Source: Panicum virgatum (lineage: Eukaryota > Streptophyta > Magnoliopsida > Poales > Poaceae). Taken from it: DNA of 64,000 nucleotides. The position numbers and the translations under genes are program-made. The notes below the pieces were generated by a model. That model worked only from the letters and a program-made list of their open reading frames with translations, was not told the origin of the DNA and searched no databases. Below, in pieces: positions 11,359 to 22,455 of this stretch; within the stretch, counting starts at the first letter, position 1, and the number at the start of each line of letters is the position of its first letter. The stretch lies in contig NC_053146.1 of NCBI RefSeq assembly GCF_016808335.1, positions 39,428,470 to 39,492,469 on the forward strand, read 5' to 3'.

Positions 11359-12495
11359 ATGGTGCAGGCCAGCTCATTCTATGGCAATGCCAATGAGGAT
11401 GCTAGCGCTCATCTCCAGCAGTTCCTGGAGCTCTGCAGTACTTTTGTTATCAAGGGTGTATCACAAGATGCAATCCGGCTCCGTCTGTTTCCGTTCTCTC
11501 TTGGGGGAGAGCGAAACAATAGTTTTATGCTAACAAGGCTGTTGTGGATACTTGGGACAAATGTGCCAAGGCGTTCCTCTCGAAGTTCTTCCCGATGGGC
11601 AAAACCAATGCTCTTTGTGGTCAGATTTCGAACTTCCAGCAGACATCAAATGAGTCAATTCCGGAAACTTGGGAGAGGCTTCAGGAGTACATTCTGGCGT
11701 GTCCGCACTATGGAATAGATAATAGGCTCATTCTATAGAACTTCTATAACGGGTTGACACAGTCATCCCGTGATCATCTGGATGCCGCTGCGGGTGGAGC
11801 TTTCTTCTCGCTGACCATTGAAAGAGCTACATCATTGATCGAGAAGATTGTTTCCAACCAAGGTTGGTGCGATGATCGCCTCCAACCGTGCCAGCGAGGT
11901 ATGCACATTGTCAAGGAGACCGACACTCGCTAAGAAAATTGATCTCCTCCTCAGGAAAATTAAGGAATATTCCCAAGATAAGGCTCAGATGCAAACACTT
12001 CAATCCTTGGAAACTCGCATGACGTGTGAGGTCTGCGGGAATGTTGGACATTCAGGCGATAATTGCCCAGAAACTCAAGAAGAAGCTCTATTCCTCAATG
12101 GCAGCAATGGGTTTCGTCCACAAGGAGGTCAAGGGTGGAATCAACCACGCCCATATTACCAAGGAGGTAATGGGAATTCGAATTCCTTCGGTCCTAACTA
12201 GCCTACCTTGAGAGATCTTGTCTATGACCAAGCGAAGATCAATGAGTCCCTTCAGAAGAAGTTGGCCGCTATAGACAAATCTATGGAGACTGTCCATGCC
12301 AGGATGGACGGATTCTCCATGGCTATGAAGAACCAGTTGAGTTTCAATAAGGCGCTAGAAACTCAATTGGCTCAACTAGCTACTGCTACACCAGCTGCTG
12401 AACTAGGAAAGATTCTGGGGCAACCCGAGTCTACTCTAGAAAGCGTGAATGTCATCAATGCTATGTGGAAAGAGCCCCGTAGCAGAACACCCCTC
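11359..12495 (+). pseudogene. Athila gag, frameshifted and 3'-truncated
   Basis: Recognisable gag blocks lie in three frames: FYGNANEDASAHLQQFLELC with LRLFPFSL (to about 11515), then WDKCAKAFLSKFFPMGKTNA with WERLQEYILACPH (11544-11735), then a stop and a further frameshift. A CCHC knuckle CEVCGNVGHSGDNCPE lies at 12028-12075 and a coiled-coil C-terminal part at 12208-12480. The spacing and motif order are those of Athila gag. It breaks off where the CRM-like LTR begins. At least two frameshifts and one stop make it a pseudogene. Confidence 0.85.
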
Positions 12496-12500
12496 AGCTA

Positions 12501-13191
12501 TGCGCTAGATATCTCCCTCGTACGGAGTCAGAATGAGGTGATCTTGGATGCGTTGGAATTGTGACGATGAGATGCTTCTTTTGGTTCTGGTCCCTGCTCC
12601 AGAAGCCTCGTGGATCATTCTCTGTGACCATAGGAAGGTGTTGCGACACCTGTTTTGGGCCTTTTTCAGGCTTTGTATCGTGTCGGGCCTTAAGCCCAAG
12701 TTGTGGGTGCCCCCCTGGTTGCCCCCAACCCTAGGACGCCCCCTTCTCCTTTAAAATCAGTAGCTGCCGCCATTTAGACTTGGGTTTTGTTTAGTTCTTG
12801 TGTTTTCCTTCGTGAAACAGAGATTGATTCGTTGTAACTGTGGCGACAAGTCCTTTTATAGTGATCCAGGGCCCCCATTCTTCATCTCCACCACTATGTC
12901 GATTAGTCCTTTGGAATCGAGTTCTCGAACCCCTCTTTGATTCGCTTCATTCATATTTGCAATATCAGATTGTGTGTTTACATCTTCTTGCTTGTGTTCT
13001 TCGATTCGCTTGCAAGAAAAGCCTTCTCGGCGAGGTCTATCAAGTTGTGCTTGGTTGATAACCAACGGAGCAGTGGTGTAACGGTTGCTTGACTTCGAAT
13101 CGTGCTGATTAGAAGCCGGATCGCCAACGTCACACACTCCACCAATCGAATTTACCTTTACCTCTCGGAAGATCGGGCCTAGTTCTCATCA
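12501..13191 (+). repeat. 5' LTR of the CRM-like element
   Basis: Aligns over its length with 15552-16248. It ends CTAGTTCTCATCA immediately before AGTGGTATCAG. The start is placed at TGCGCTAG, but identity with the other LTR extends slightly upstream (AACACCCCT), so the true 5' end could be 10-15 bp earlier. Confidence 0.75.
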
Positions 13192-13192
13192 A

Positions 13193-13206
13193 GTGGTATC
13201 AGATTT
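13193..13206 (+). other. Primer binding site of the CRM-like element
   Basis: GTGGTATCAGATTT follows the LTR end by one base. TGGTATCAGA is an initiator-Met-type primer site. It confirms which end is 5' and the plus orientation. Confidence 0.7.
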
Positions 13207-14514
13207 CAGGTTTCCCGTGAGGTATTACCTTTCGTTTTTCCCTTTAGATTCGTTTCGTGTCACTGTCCTAGAGTCCACAAAAACCCTACAAAAAAATATC
13301 ACTGTCCTAGATCCGGTTTAGCCTTTGCAATTTCGTTTCAGATTCGTTTTGTTGAGTTTGTGTCCGTGGTCGAGTCTTGTTGTTGGTTTAGTGTGTTCGT
13401 AGTCGTAGTTCAATCGCCTGTTGCAGTTTGTTTGTTTCCGCCGCTATCCCATCCACTTTTACCAAACAACAAGTCGATCCACCCCATTACTCGACTTGCC
13501 CTCGCTAGCCACCTTGCGTGAACTCTCGCCGTGCCAGCCCTAGATAGGTTGCAAACTGCCTTGTTTTTTTCGCCTTGCATCGCAGCCTTTCTTGATTTCA
13601 TCTGGCGATACCTATTGCTGCATATACCAGGGATACTTTGCCCTAGCTGAGACACTTTGCTCAGTCACTTTGTGTGCCGAGGATAGGGAAGCTTTGCCGT
13701 AACCGCCGCCGGCCAATCTGCCGAGTTGTGCCATTAGAAATGCGTAACTTGAGTTACCTTCGGTAAAACAGGCATAACTTTTCGCTCGGTGCTCCGTTTT
13801 GGCTCAATTTTTTACAGTAGAGAGAAGACGAAATTCTGTACATACAATAAAATTGCTTTGCCGTTTGAAGCCGATCTCAAAAACTTCAAAAAAAATCGGG
13901 AAGAAAGAGTTTTGTGGCTTCCAAGTGATTTTCTAGTTTTTCAGAAACGCTCCTAATTTTCTGTAGGCCACATCCCACCTCTGTTTAAGGTCCAAATTTT
14001 TGTGGTTGGAGCTTGTGTTACATCTGTTCAGAGAAAAATATAAAAAAATAGTTGAAAAAATAAAAAATCTTGATTCCTACTAGTCCTGGTGGTTTTTCGG
14101 GGAAAAGATTAAAAACAAGTGCATAGAGTGATGTTTTGCTTGTTCTTTGAGCTTTATCCACCGTTCTTTATTCCAACTTGTTGTGCTACGCCTAGGACAC
14201 GTCTTAGTCAGCAATTGTGACTTGTACTTTGGATACTTATTGAACTTTGCTAATCTGCATTCGTTATTTGCTACCCCTTGCTACATATTGTGTCTGTCCC
14301 ACAGCTCCACATATACTTCGATCAGTACAGGTTCATCTTGCAACTGTTACACCTAGCTCAACAACAGATTGTACCATCCTATTTGGCTTTGGTAAGAACA
14401 CTTGCAAGACGGTAGTAAGCCGCTTGAGATTTTGCTCTCCACTTTCACCATCACCTAGTACTTGTTAGTTGATAGGGATAATACTTTAGTGTTGTCTTTT
14501 GCTGTCTTCTAACC
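13207..14514 (+). other. Leader of the CRM-like element
   Basis: About 1.3 kb lies between the primer site and the gag ATG. It is T-rich with no convincing ORF, and presumably forms the 5' untranslated and packaging region. Confidence 0.55.
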
Positions 14515-15399
14515 ATGACAGGGTCAGGTAAAGGAGGGGAGTCCCCTACGGACTTCAATGAATGCGTCTCCAAGGATGAACTTAAGAAACTTGTTGATGA
14601 CCAGCGCACCTACATCGACGGGAATTTCAATGAGATGATGCGCAGTATCAATGGAGTTGTCACACGCCTTGAGCATATTGAACAACATCCCCCTCGACGG
14701 CGACACCGACGCCACCCTCCTGATGGTGATGAGGACGAGGATGAGGATGCCGTCCTTGATGATGATGAGGCTCGTGGTGCGTACCGTCTTCGGCGCAATC
14801 GTCAAAGTATGGGAGGTAATCATAATCGTGGTAACAATGATTCTTTTGCTAAAACTAAATTTACCATGATTCCTTTTGGTGGTACTACTAATCCTGAGGC
14901 TTATTTAGATTGGGAACTCGCTGTTGAACAAAAGTTTAATTCTCATTTGGTTCCTGCTGAGCATAGAGTTAGACTTGCTACTAGTGAATTTACTAGCTTT
15001 GCTTTGTTTTGGTGGAATGATCTTTGCAATGCTGATAATGTTGCTGCTGTGCCTCAAACTTGGCCTGTTTTGAAACAACGCATGAAGTCTCGTTTTGTTC
15101 CTCCTTATTACCAGCGCGATCTACGTTTAAAATTGCAAAATTTAAAACAAGGGGATAAAGGAGTAGAGGAATATTATCAGGAATTGCTTATTGGTCTAGC
15201 ACGTTGTGGTATTCGTGAGGATGATGATGATACTAGTGCTAGGTTCTTTGGTGGTTTAAATCGTGATATACAGGATATTCTTGATTATAAAGAGTGGACT
15301 CGTTTTTCCCAATTGTACCATCTTGCTCTTAAGGCAGAACGGGAAGTACAGGGACGCCGTATTGTCCAACATTCTTTCAGGTCCAACACTGGGATTTGA
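14515..15399 (+). CDS. Intact gag of the CRM-like non-autonomous element
   Basis: The 294-codon ORF starts with MTGSGKGGES. Residues 1-60 form a coiled-coil-prone N-terminus. Residues 63-90 are an Arg/His then Asp/Glu-rich linker. Residues 110-285 are the retrotransposon gag domain, with FTMIPFGGTTNPEAYLDWEL, FALFWWNDL, RFVPPYYQRDLRLKLQNL and RFFGGLNRDIQDILDYKEW. No zinc knuckle is present. The frame ends shortly after KAEREVQGRR, where the deletion that removed pol begins. All other long retrotransposon genes nearby carry stops, so an intact gag in an element without pol suggests it was kept functional for complementation in trans. It is the structural capsid-type protein of the element. Confidence 0.85.
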   Translation: MTGSGKGGESPTDFNECVSKDELKKLVDDQRTYIDGNFNEMMRSINGVVTRLEHIEQHPPRRRHRRHPPDGDEDEDEDAVLDDDEARGAYRLRRNRQSMGGNHNRGNNDSFAKTKFTMIPFGGTTNPEAYLDWELAVEQKFNSHLVPAEHRVRLATSEFTSFALFWWNDLCNADNVAAVPQTWPVLKQRMKSRFVPPYYQRDLRLKLQNLKQGDKGVEEYYQELLIGLARCGIREDDDDTSARFFGGLNRDIQDILDYKEWTRFSQLYHLALKAEREVQGRRIVQHSFRSNTGI

Positions 15400-15622
15400 T
15401 GCTGGGATGGAGTCGATGAGGAATCCAATTCAAGAAGGGGAGGATGATGACGACATCGCCACGTTGGACATGCATGAACCGGCCTCATCTCCAAGTTACA
15501 AGTCGACTCCAACTCGGTTTTCACGTTCATCTCGGATTCAGCCAACACCCCTGCACGGTTTCGGCGATATCTTCCTCATACGGAGTCGGAATAAGGTGAT
15601 CTTGGATGCGTTGGAATCGTGA
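15380..15622 (+). pseudogene. Residual C-terminal end of chromovirus pol
   Basis: After the gag, sequence typical of the end of a Gypsy pol (FDAGMESMRNPIQEGEDDDD) runs in a different frame into the 3' LTR and stops at 15622. The direct join gag to pol-end near 15380 marks an internal deletion of the enzymatic domains. Confidence 0.6.
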
Positions 15623-16248
15623 CGATGAGACGCTTCTTTTGGTTCTGGTCCCAGCTCCAGAAGCCTCGTGGATAATTCTGTGTGACCATGGGAAGGTGCT
15701 GCGACACCTGTTTTGGCCTTTTTTCAGGCTTTGTATCGTGTCGGGCCTTAAGCCCAAGTTGTGGGTGCCCCCCTGGTCGCCCCCAACCCTAGGACACCCT
15801 CTTCTCCTTTAAACTCAGTAGCCACCGCCGTTTAGACTTGAGTTTTTTTAGTTCTTGTGTTTTCCTTCGTGAAACAGAGATTGATTCGTTGTAACTGTGG
15901 CGACAAGTCCTTTTACAGTGATCCAGGGTCCCCGTTCTTGATCTCCTCCACTGTGTCAATTAGTCCTTTGGAATCGAGTTCTCGAACCCCTCTTTGATTC
16001 GCTTCATTCATATTTGCAATATCAGATTGCGTGTTTACATCTTCTTGCTTGTATTCTTCGATTCGCTTGCAGGAAAAGCCTTCTCGGCGAGGTCAATAAG
16101 GTTGTGCTTGGTTGATAACCAACGGAGCAGTGGTGTAACGATTGCTTGACTTCGAATCGTGCTGATTAGAAGCCGGATTGCCAATGTCACACACTCCACC
16201 AATCGAATCTACCTCTACCTCTCGGAAGATCGAGCCTAGTTCTCATCA
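15552..16248 (+). repeat. 3' LTR of the CRM-like element
   Basis: Partner of 12501-13191 and ends with the same CTAGTTCTCATCA. Immediately downstream the sequence switches to Tat-type gag coding without a target duplication. Confidence 0.75.
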
Positions 16249-16259
16249 CCTCGCAACCG

Positions 16260-18105
16260 AGAAGGAAACTGGGTCTGGAGAGACCGTCCTAGCTGATTAT
16301 GACTCAGACCTGGAAAGCTTCTCTCCCAAACGTTTGGTTCCAGTGATCATCCAACAACCTGAAGCTAGTCAGCATGATCTAAATGAAGCCTAGGAATAGA
16401 TTTCAGCAGACAATCTGACCCAAGACGCTCCATAAGATGAAGATGAAGCTACTCGCACAGCCCGCAGGGCAAGAAATCGACGTAAAGAGGAGCGCAGGGT
16501 TCATGCGGCCGAACGTGCCCGTCTTCCTCCGCGCAACCTCAACAATGAATTCAACAATGTCGCGGACCCTGTCTTCAGAACGCCAATCGCCGCGATGACA
16601 GAAGCAACCCTGCGACTCATACAGATGCCTCAAAACCCGGAGATGGAGCGTGTCATACACCTTGCCAAGAACGCTGTTGAACAACTCGAGAGACAAAACC
16701 CGTTGTCCTCACTCCATGGCACACGGTCGAGGGCCACCGCTATAGTCATACCTCAAGCAAGTCGCACTCCTGGAGGCCATCATCGCCAACAATAGTTGGA
16801 GCAGCAAAATCAAAGAAACCAGGAGGATCAGGAAGTTGCAAGTAACCATCGACCCAGGGGTGGCCAACCACCGGCAAACCAAGCTCCTAGGCCTCAGCCA
16901 AATCACAACAACGACAACCATGGCCACAACAAGGAGGAAGTAGCCGATTCCATAGTGGATGCACGGGACATTATCAATGCAAGACGCAGATCGCAGCTTG
17001 CAGACAACTCCGACCACTTCCAAGCCCTTAGCAGAGTCTTCGACAACGCCGAGTACCCGAAGGATTTCAAGCCCACGAACATCCAAAAGTACGATGGTAA
17101 GCAAGACCCTGCCTAATGGTTATGTTTATACTCGACCGTTGTTAGTGTTGTAGGGGGAGACACCAACACCAAGGTCCTCTACTTCCCGATGGCCATGGAG
17201 CCCGCACCCCTCACATGGCTCGAAAGCTTGGCGCGCAAGTCCATACACACAAGGGGTGACCTCAAGAAGACCTTCATCGACAACTTCCAAGGGTCGCTAC
17301 ATCGAGTAGCTAGTCGACACGCCCTATCCATGTGCAAGCAGGAGCAAGGCGAGTCGATCAAATCCTACGTCAATCGCTTCTTCGACACAAGGGCCACCAT
17401 CCCCAATGTCGCTGCCGACGACATCATCGACTACTTCCAGCACGGCATCACCATCCAGTCTCTGTACCACAACTTCGGGCGTAACCGCCCTAAAATGGTA
17501 GTGGATCTACGAGACATGATGCAGCGCTGGGCAGATGAAGAAGAACAAGAACGCAGTCGCATCCCGCGCCGCAACAATGACAACAATGGGAAGCGCCACA
17601 ACGACAGTGGAGGGCCCAGCAACCAGCGGGATCCTGCGCGAAAGTGCAAGCCTGACGACACCGTCGGCACTATGGATCGCACCCTGCGTGGTAAGAAGGG
17701 CGACAAGCCGCAGGACCAGTTTGACAAGATTCTTCACAACAAGAGATGTCCAATCCATCCCAAGAGCAACCACTCGATGTGGGAGTGCACGATCCTGCGC
17801 AAATTCTTCCAGTCGGCACCTGCAGTCGCTCCTAAGAAAGAACAAGACAAAGATGACGAAGACGACAAGAAAGACCATAATGGTTTCCAACAGCAACAAA
17901 ATGTCGTCAATGTCATATTTGGAGGAGATCCCAGCTTCTCCAAGCGAGCCCAGAAGCTCCTACTTAGAGAGATCCTCTCAGTCGAGCTAGCAATTCAGAG
18001 GCCACTGAAATACAACGAGGTCCCTATTACCTTCTCCAGGGAAGACCAATGGACCAACTTCTCCGAACCTGAACATAGTACATCAAATTCGAAGTAGCCG
18101 ACTTC
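16260..18105 (+). pseudogene. Tat-1 gag
   Basis: Fragments in one main frame encode a Tat-type gag: an N-terminal Arg/Ala-rich and Gln/Asn-rich part with the block DARDIINARRRSQLAD and a following YDGKQDP (16796-17116), then the capsid domain LTWLESLARKSIHTRGDLKK (17189-17500). A basic linker and a zinc-binding motif of unusual spacing, CPIHPKSNHSMWEC (near 17750-17790), follow. Stops lie at about 16391, 16793, 17116 and near 18097. The acidic C-terminus (KDDEDDKKDHN) precedes the protease junction. Disabled by nonsense codons. Confidence 0.8.
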
Positions 18106-21100
18106 GAATCTTCCTACCACGCTATCTTAGGAAGACATACACTAGCTAAGTTCATGGCAGTACCACATTATGTCTACCTACCCCTCAAGATGCCAGGCAA
18201 CATAGGAGTACTTTCATTACGTGGAGACCTCCTCAAGTCCTTCGAATACGACAAGGAAGCAATAGACCATGCGGCCACAATCCGGGTCCCTAGTTCTGTT
18301 AGCAAAATACTTGCTGCTGCTAAGGAACTCTCACTCAAGGAGTCGATGCCTTCCAAGAAGCCTAGCCAGTCATCGGTTAAAGCAACTGGTGACATAGGCA
18401 CCAAGACTATCCAGCTACAAGAGGGAGACGACTCCAAAACCGCCATCATCGGAGCAGGTCTGGGCGACAAATAGGAACTCAAGCTCATCAATTTCCTTAG
18501 GGCCAACCGAGACATATTCGCGTGGAAGCCAGCGGATATTACAGGGGTGCCCAAGGAGTTGATCGAGCACGCCTTGAAGGTCAACCCTAAAGCTACACCA
18601 AAAAAGCAATGGTTGCGGCGGTTTTTCACCGGACAAACGAGAAGCCATCAAGAAAGAGCTGGAGAAACTACTCGCAGCAGGGTTTATTAAGGAAGTCTAC
18701 CATCCTGAATGGTTGGCTAACCCTGTGCTCGTCCAGAAGAAAAACAACAACGAGTGGAGGATGTGCGTCGACTACACCGATCTAAACAAACATTGCCCAA
18801 AGGATGCGTCCTGTTATCCTTCCTCGATTGCTACTCAGGGTATCATCATATTGCCCTGAAAGAAGAAGACCAAATCAAGACAGCCTTCATCACCCCTTAC
18901 GGGGCATACGCCTACAAGACCATGTCCTTCGGGTTGAAGAACGCTGGCGCTACCTACCAGCGTGCGATACAGAAGTGCTTCGCTGACCAGCTACATCGCA
19001 ATGTTGAAGCCTATGTTGACGACGTCGTTGTCAAAACCAAGACCCAGGATCAATTCATTACTGACCTGGAAGAGACCTTCAACAACCTCTGAAAATTTTG
19101 TTGGAAACTCAACCCAACCAAGTGCGTTTTTGGCGTACCCTCTGGTAAACTACTCGGATTCATTGTCAGCAATCGAGGAATCGAGGCCAACCCAGAGAAG
19201 ATCAACGCCATCATGGTCATGGATGCCCCAGCCACTATCAAGGACGTCCAGAAGCTTACAGGTTGCATGGCAGCTCTGAATCGAATCTTGTCTCGGCTTG
19301 GCGAACGGGGCTTACCCTTCTTCAAGCTCCTAAAGCGACAGGATAAATTCGAGTGGACTACAGACGCCGCGGAAGCACTCGAGAACCTCAAGCATCATCT
19401 CCAGTCACCACCAATTCTAACAACTCCACTACCTAGCGAGGAACTGCTCCTCTACATCACAGCGACTACTCATGTAGTCAGCATGGCAATAGTAGTCGAA
19501 CGCTCAGAGGAAGGCCACGCTTACGGCATTCAGAGACCAGTCTACTTCATCAGTGAAGTACTCTCTGAATCCAAGGTTAGATATCCATCAATTTAGAAAC
19601 TTCTGTACGGAATTCTAATCACCTCTAGAAAGCTTCGACATTACTTCGATGAGTACAAGATCTCAGTAATAACTGACTTGCCATTGGGGGATATACTCCA
19701 CAATCGGGATGCCATTGGATGAATCTTAAGGTGGGCAGTTGAATTGGGAGCCTTGGAAATCAACTTCAAGCCAAGAACAGCAATCAAGTCACAGACACTA
19801 GTCGACTTCTTAGCTGAATGGCAGGAAAATCAAATTCTAGCACCTCATAACGTTCCAGAGCATTGGGTAATATACTTTGATGGCTCACTCAAGCTCGACG
19901 GAGGCGGTGCGGGAGTTTTGTTCATCTCCCCCAAGGGAGAGCAATTGAAGTATGTGTTCCAAATCTTGTTCAAGGTCTCCAACAACAAAGCTGAATATGA
20001 GGCACTGCGACACCGCCTACGACTAGCAGTTTCTCTCGGCATCAAGTGACTACTTGTTTACGGCGATTCTCTACTCGTCGTCCAGCAAGTCAATAAAGAA
20101 TGGGACATCAACAAAGATACAATGGACACATACGTCGAAGAAATCAGAAAGCTCGAAAATAAGTTCTCAGGGCTGGAAATCCACTACGTAGACCGTGACA
20201 ACTACGTGGAAGCCGATGTCCTCTCCAAACTTGGATCTACTCGAGCAGCTGTTCCACCAGGAGTTTTCGTCCATGAACTTCATCACCCATCAGTCAAGGT
20301 ACAAAGCCAACAAGCCACTGACACGGAGGCCTCGGCCACAGTCAGAGAAGTAATGATGATTGAAGAAGATTGGCGGACTCATTTTATCGACTTCATCAAG
20401 GAGTTCAAGCATCCACCACATGTTGATCCTAAAAGCACTGAAGCTGCCCGCATCATCAGGCATAGCAAGGGTTTCGTCCTAGTCGGCGACAACCTATACA
20501 AGCGCTATGCTTCTGGCATCCTCATGAAGTGTGTTACCCTTGAAGAAGGCAAAGACATCCTTAGAGAGATACACGATGGAGTTTGTGGCAACCACGCCGC
20601 ATCAAGGACATTAGTCGGCAAGGCCTATAGGTCAGGATTTTTCTGGCCAACAGCCGTGTTAGACGCAAAAGACCTTGTCAGACGATGCCCTAGCTGCCAA
20701 TTCTTCAGCAAAAAGACTCACGTCTCAGCACACAATTTGATAACAATCCCTCCATCATGGACATTTGCCTGTTGGAGTCTGGACATGATTGGACCATTAA
20801 CCGTAGCTCCAGGAGGATTCAATCATGTGCCGGTAGTAGTCGACAAGTTCACCAAGTGGATCGAGTACAAACCCATTGTCAAGATCTCATCTGATAGAGC
20901 AGTGGATTTCATCTCTGACATTATCCACCGATTTGGCTTTCCTCACACCATTATTACGGATCTTGGCTCTAATTTCACGTCACAATCTTTTTGGGATTTC
21001 TGTGACAACTCCTGTATCGAGATCAAATATGCTTCAGTAGCTCATCCTCGGGCAAATGGTCAAGTAGAGCGCATCAATAGTTTAATACTCGACGGCTTGA

Positions 21101-21619
21101 AGAAAAGACTCTACGACGCCAACACCGAAAAAGGTGGCAAGTGGATTCAAGAATTACCCCATGTGGTCTGGGGGGCTGCGAATGCAGCCTAGCAAAGCAA
21201 CTACATAATCTCCTTTTTTCCTCACTTACGGGTCAGAGGCTATACTACTTGCAGATATCATGTGGGGATCTCCAAGAGTAGAAGCCTATCAAGAAGGAGA
21301 AGCAGATGAAGCTCGACAACTTGAGTTAGATTCAGTCGAAGAGGCCAGAGTCAATGCTTTAACTCAATCGACTAGATATCTTCAAGGAGTCAGGCGCTAT
21401 CATGATCGTAATGTTCAGCAAATATCTTTCAACGTTGGAGATCTAGTACTATGAAGGATCCAAGATGAGACGGGACTGCACAAGTTAAATTCCAGATGGG
21501 AAGGTCCTTTCATCGTTACCAAGGTTACAAGACTAGGATCATACAGAATCATAGATGCAGATGGCAATGAGGTACCGAATTCCTAGAATATTGAGCACTT
21601 GCGCAAGTTCTATCCTTGA
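18080..21619 (+). pseudogene. Tat-1 pol (protease remnant, RT, two RNase H domains, integrase)
   Basis: The protease keeps only its C-terminal half (YHAILGRHTLAKFM); the DGGSS-type active site is deleted near 18085. RT motifs are present: WRMCVDYTDLN, FGLKNAGATYQRAI, and the catalytic YVDD at about 19013. The first RNase H (19360-19740) is followed by a second, archaeal-type RNase H at 19860-20160 (YFDGSLKLDGGGAG, NKAEYEAL, YGDSLLVV). Integrase has the HHCC region (CPSCQFF), then Asp in LDMIGP, Asp in ITDLGSNF and Glu in NGQVERIN. Frameshifts occur near 18610 and 18800, with stops at 18474, 19092, 19596, 19722, 20049 and 21192. Not functional. Confidence 0.88.
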
Positions 21620-21719
21620 TCCAAGCAACATGGTGATGTCAGTTGATTTCTTTAATAAAGCAAGGGTTTTTTATCATCTCATTGACTACATTAATGGTAG
21701 TTTTTCAATCTGACAGCAT

Positions 21720-22300
21720 CACCTGTTCAGGATAGCTTACACGGTTTTCCATCAGGATAACTACACAAGCCACATCCTTGTCCTTAATATAAGGGCACAA
21801 CCAACTCGCCTAGCTCGAGAAGGTATATGGATACCTGCACTAGTTTTCAATCTTGGGTAACACGACGTTGTTCATCCTAACAGGTCAACTACAAGGAACT
21901 CCAGCCTTGCCTTAAAGGCAAAACAACTCGCTCGCTCGAGTATGTTATGGATACTACTACATTTTGTCCATCTTGGGTAACCCGACAGGGTTCATCCTAA
22001 TATGTCAATCTTAGTAGTTACTCCAGTCTACAAGATAGACACCCTATTCGCAAGCTCGAATTGGTATTGGATATCTTTAAGATGGTTTCATCTTGGATAA
22101 CTCGATGGAGTTCATCCTAACAGATCTATCTTAAAAATTACTCCAGTCCCTGGTCAGGACACCCTATTCGCTTGCTCGAGTAGTTTATGGATATCTTTAC
22201 ATCTTTTTCTACTTGGGTAGTCCGACGAGACTCACCCTAACTGATCAACTTTAAAGATTACTCCATATGAGCATTCTACTTGATTGATCGAGTAGCTTGC
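21720..22300 (+). repeat. Tandem array of about four 120-bp repeats in Tat-1
   Basis: Each unit runs from ACTCGC/ATTCGC plus GCTCGAG through TATGGATA, TCTTGGGTAAC, GTTCATCCTAA and TTACTCCAG. Unit anchors lie at about 21803, 21925, 22045 and 22165, a period of 120-122 bp, with partial units on both sides. The array lies between the end of pol and the 3' end of the antisense gene. Confidence 0.8.
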
Positions 22301-22455
22301 ACTTATCCTACGGTATCAGATTATGCTTCTGAAGATACACCAACAGGATACAAGCTACGAACAACGACAAAATTCCACTGAAGATTACAAGAGTTGTTAC
22401 AAGCAGTTTACTCTGCTAAGTTCTTCAGAATTTCCTCAGCAATAACCTCCGATTC

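Larger units (their letters stand above)
9631..12500 (+). mobile_element. Athila-type Gypsy fragment (5' LTR plus gag)
   Basis: A 1.5-kb LTR beginning TGTTGACGCTCACTAACG is followed by a TTGGCGTC-type primer site and an Athila gag. The element ends abruptly at the next element's LTR. There is no pol and no second copy of this LTR in the window, and the sequences flanking the chain do not match as a target duplication. It is a 5' remnant embedded in the SIRE element. Confidence 0.8.
12501..16248 (+). mobile_element. Gag-only (non-autonomous) CRM-like Gypsy element
   Basis: Two LTRs of about 0.7 kb (12501-13191, 15552-16248) enclose a long leader, an intact 294-codon gag and a short piece from the C-terminal end of pol. 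Protease, RT, RNase H and integrase are absent. The gag resembles that of CRM-type centromeric chromoviruses (LDWELAVEQKF, FALFWWNDL, DYKEWTRFSQLYHLALKAE). Non-autonomous gag-only CRM derivatives are known in grasses, but the assignment to CRM here is by motif memory only. No convincing target duplication flanks it (AGCTA versus CCTCG). Confidence 0.75.

Noticed and set aside
14524..14823. Open frames antisense to the CRM-like gag
   Set aside because: They mirror the acidic/basic low-complexity linker of the gag and have no independent support.
12496..16253. Target duplication for the CRM-like element
   Set aside because: The flanks AGCTA and CCTCG do not match, and shifting the left border by up to 15 bp did not give a convincing 5-bp pair.
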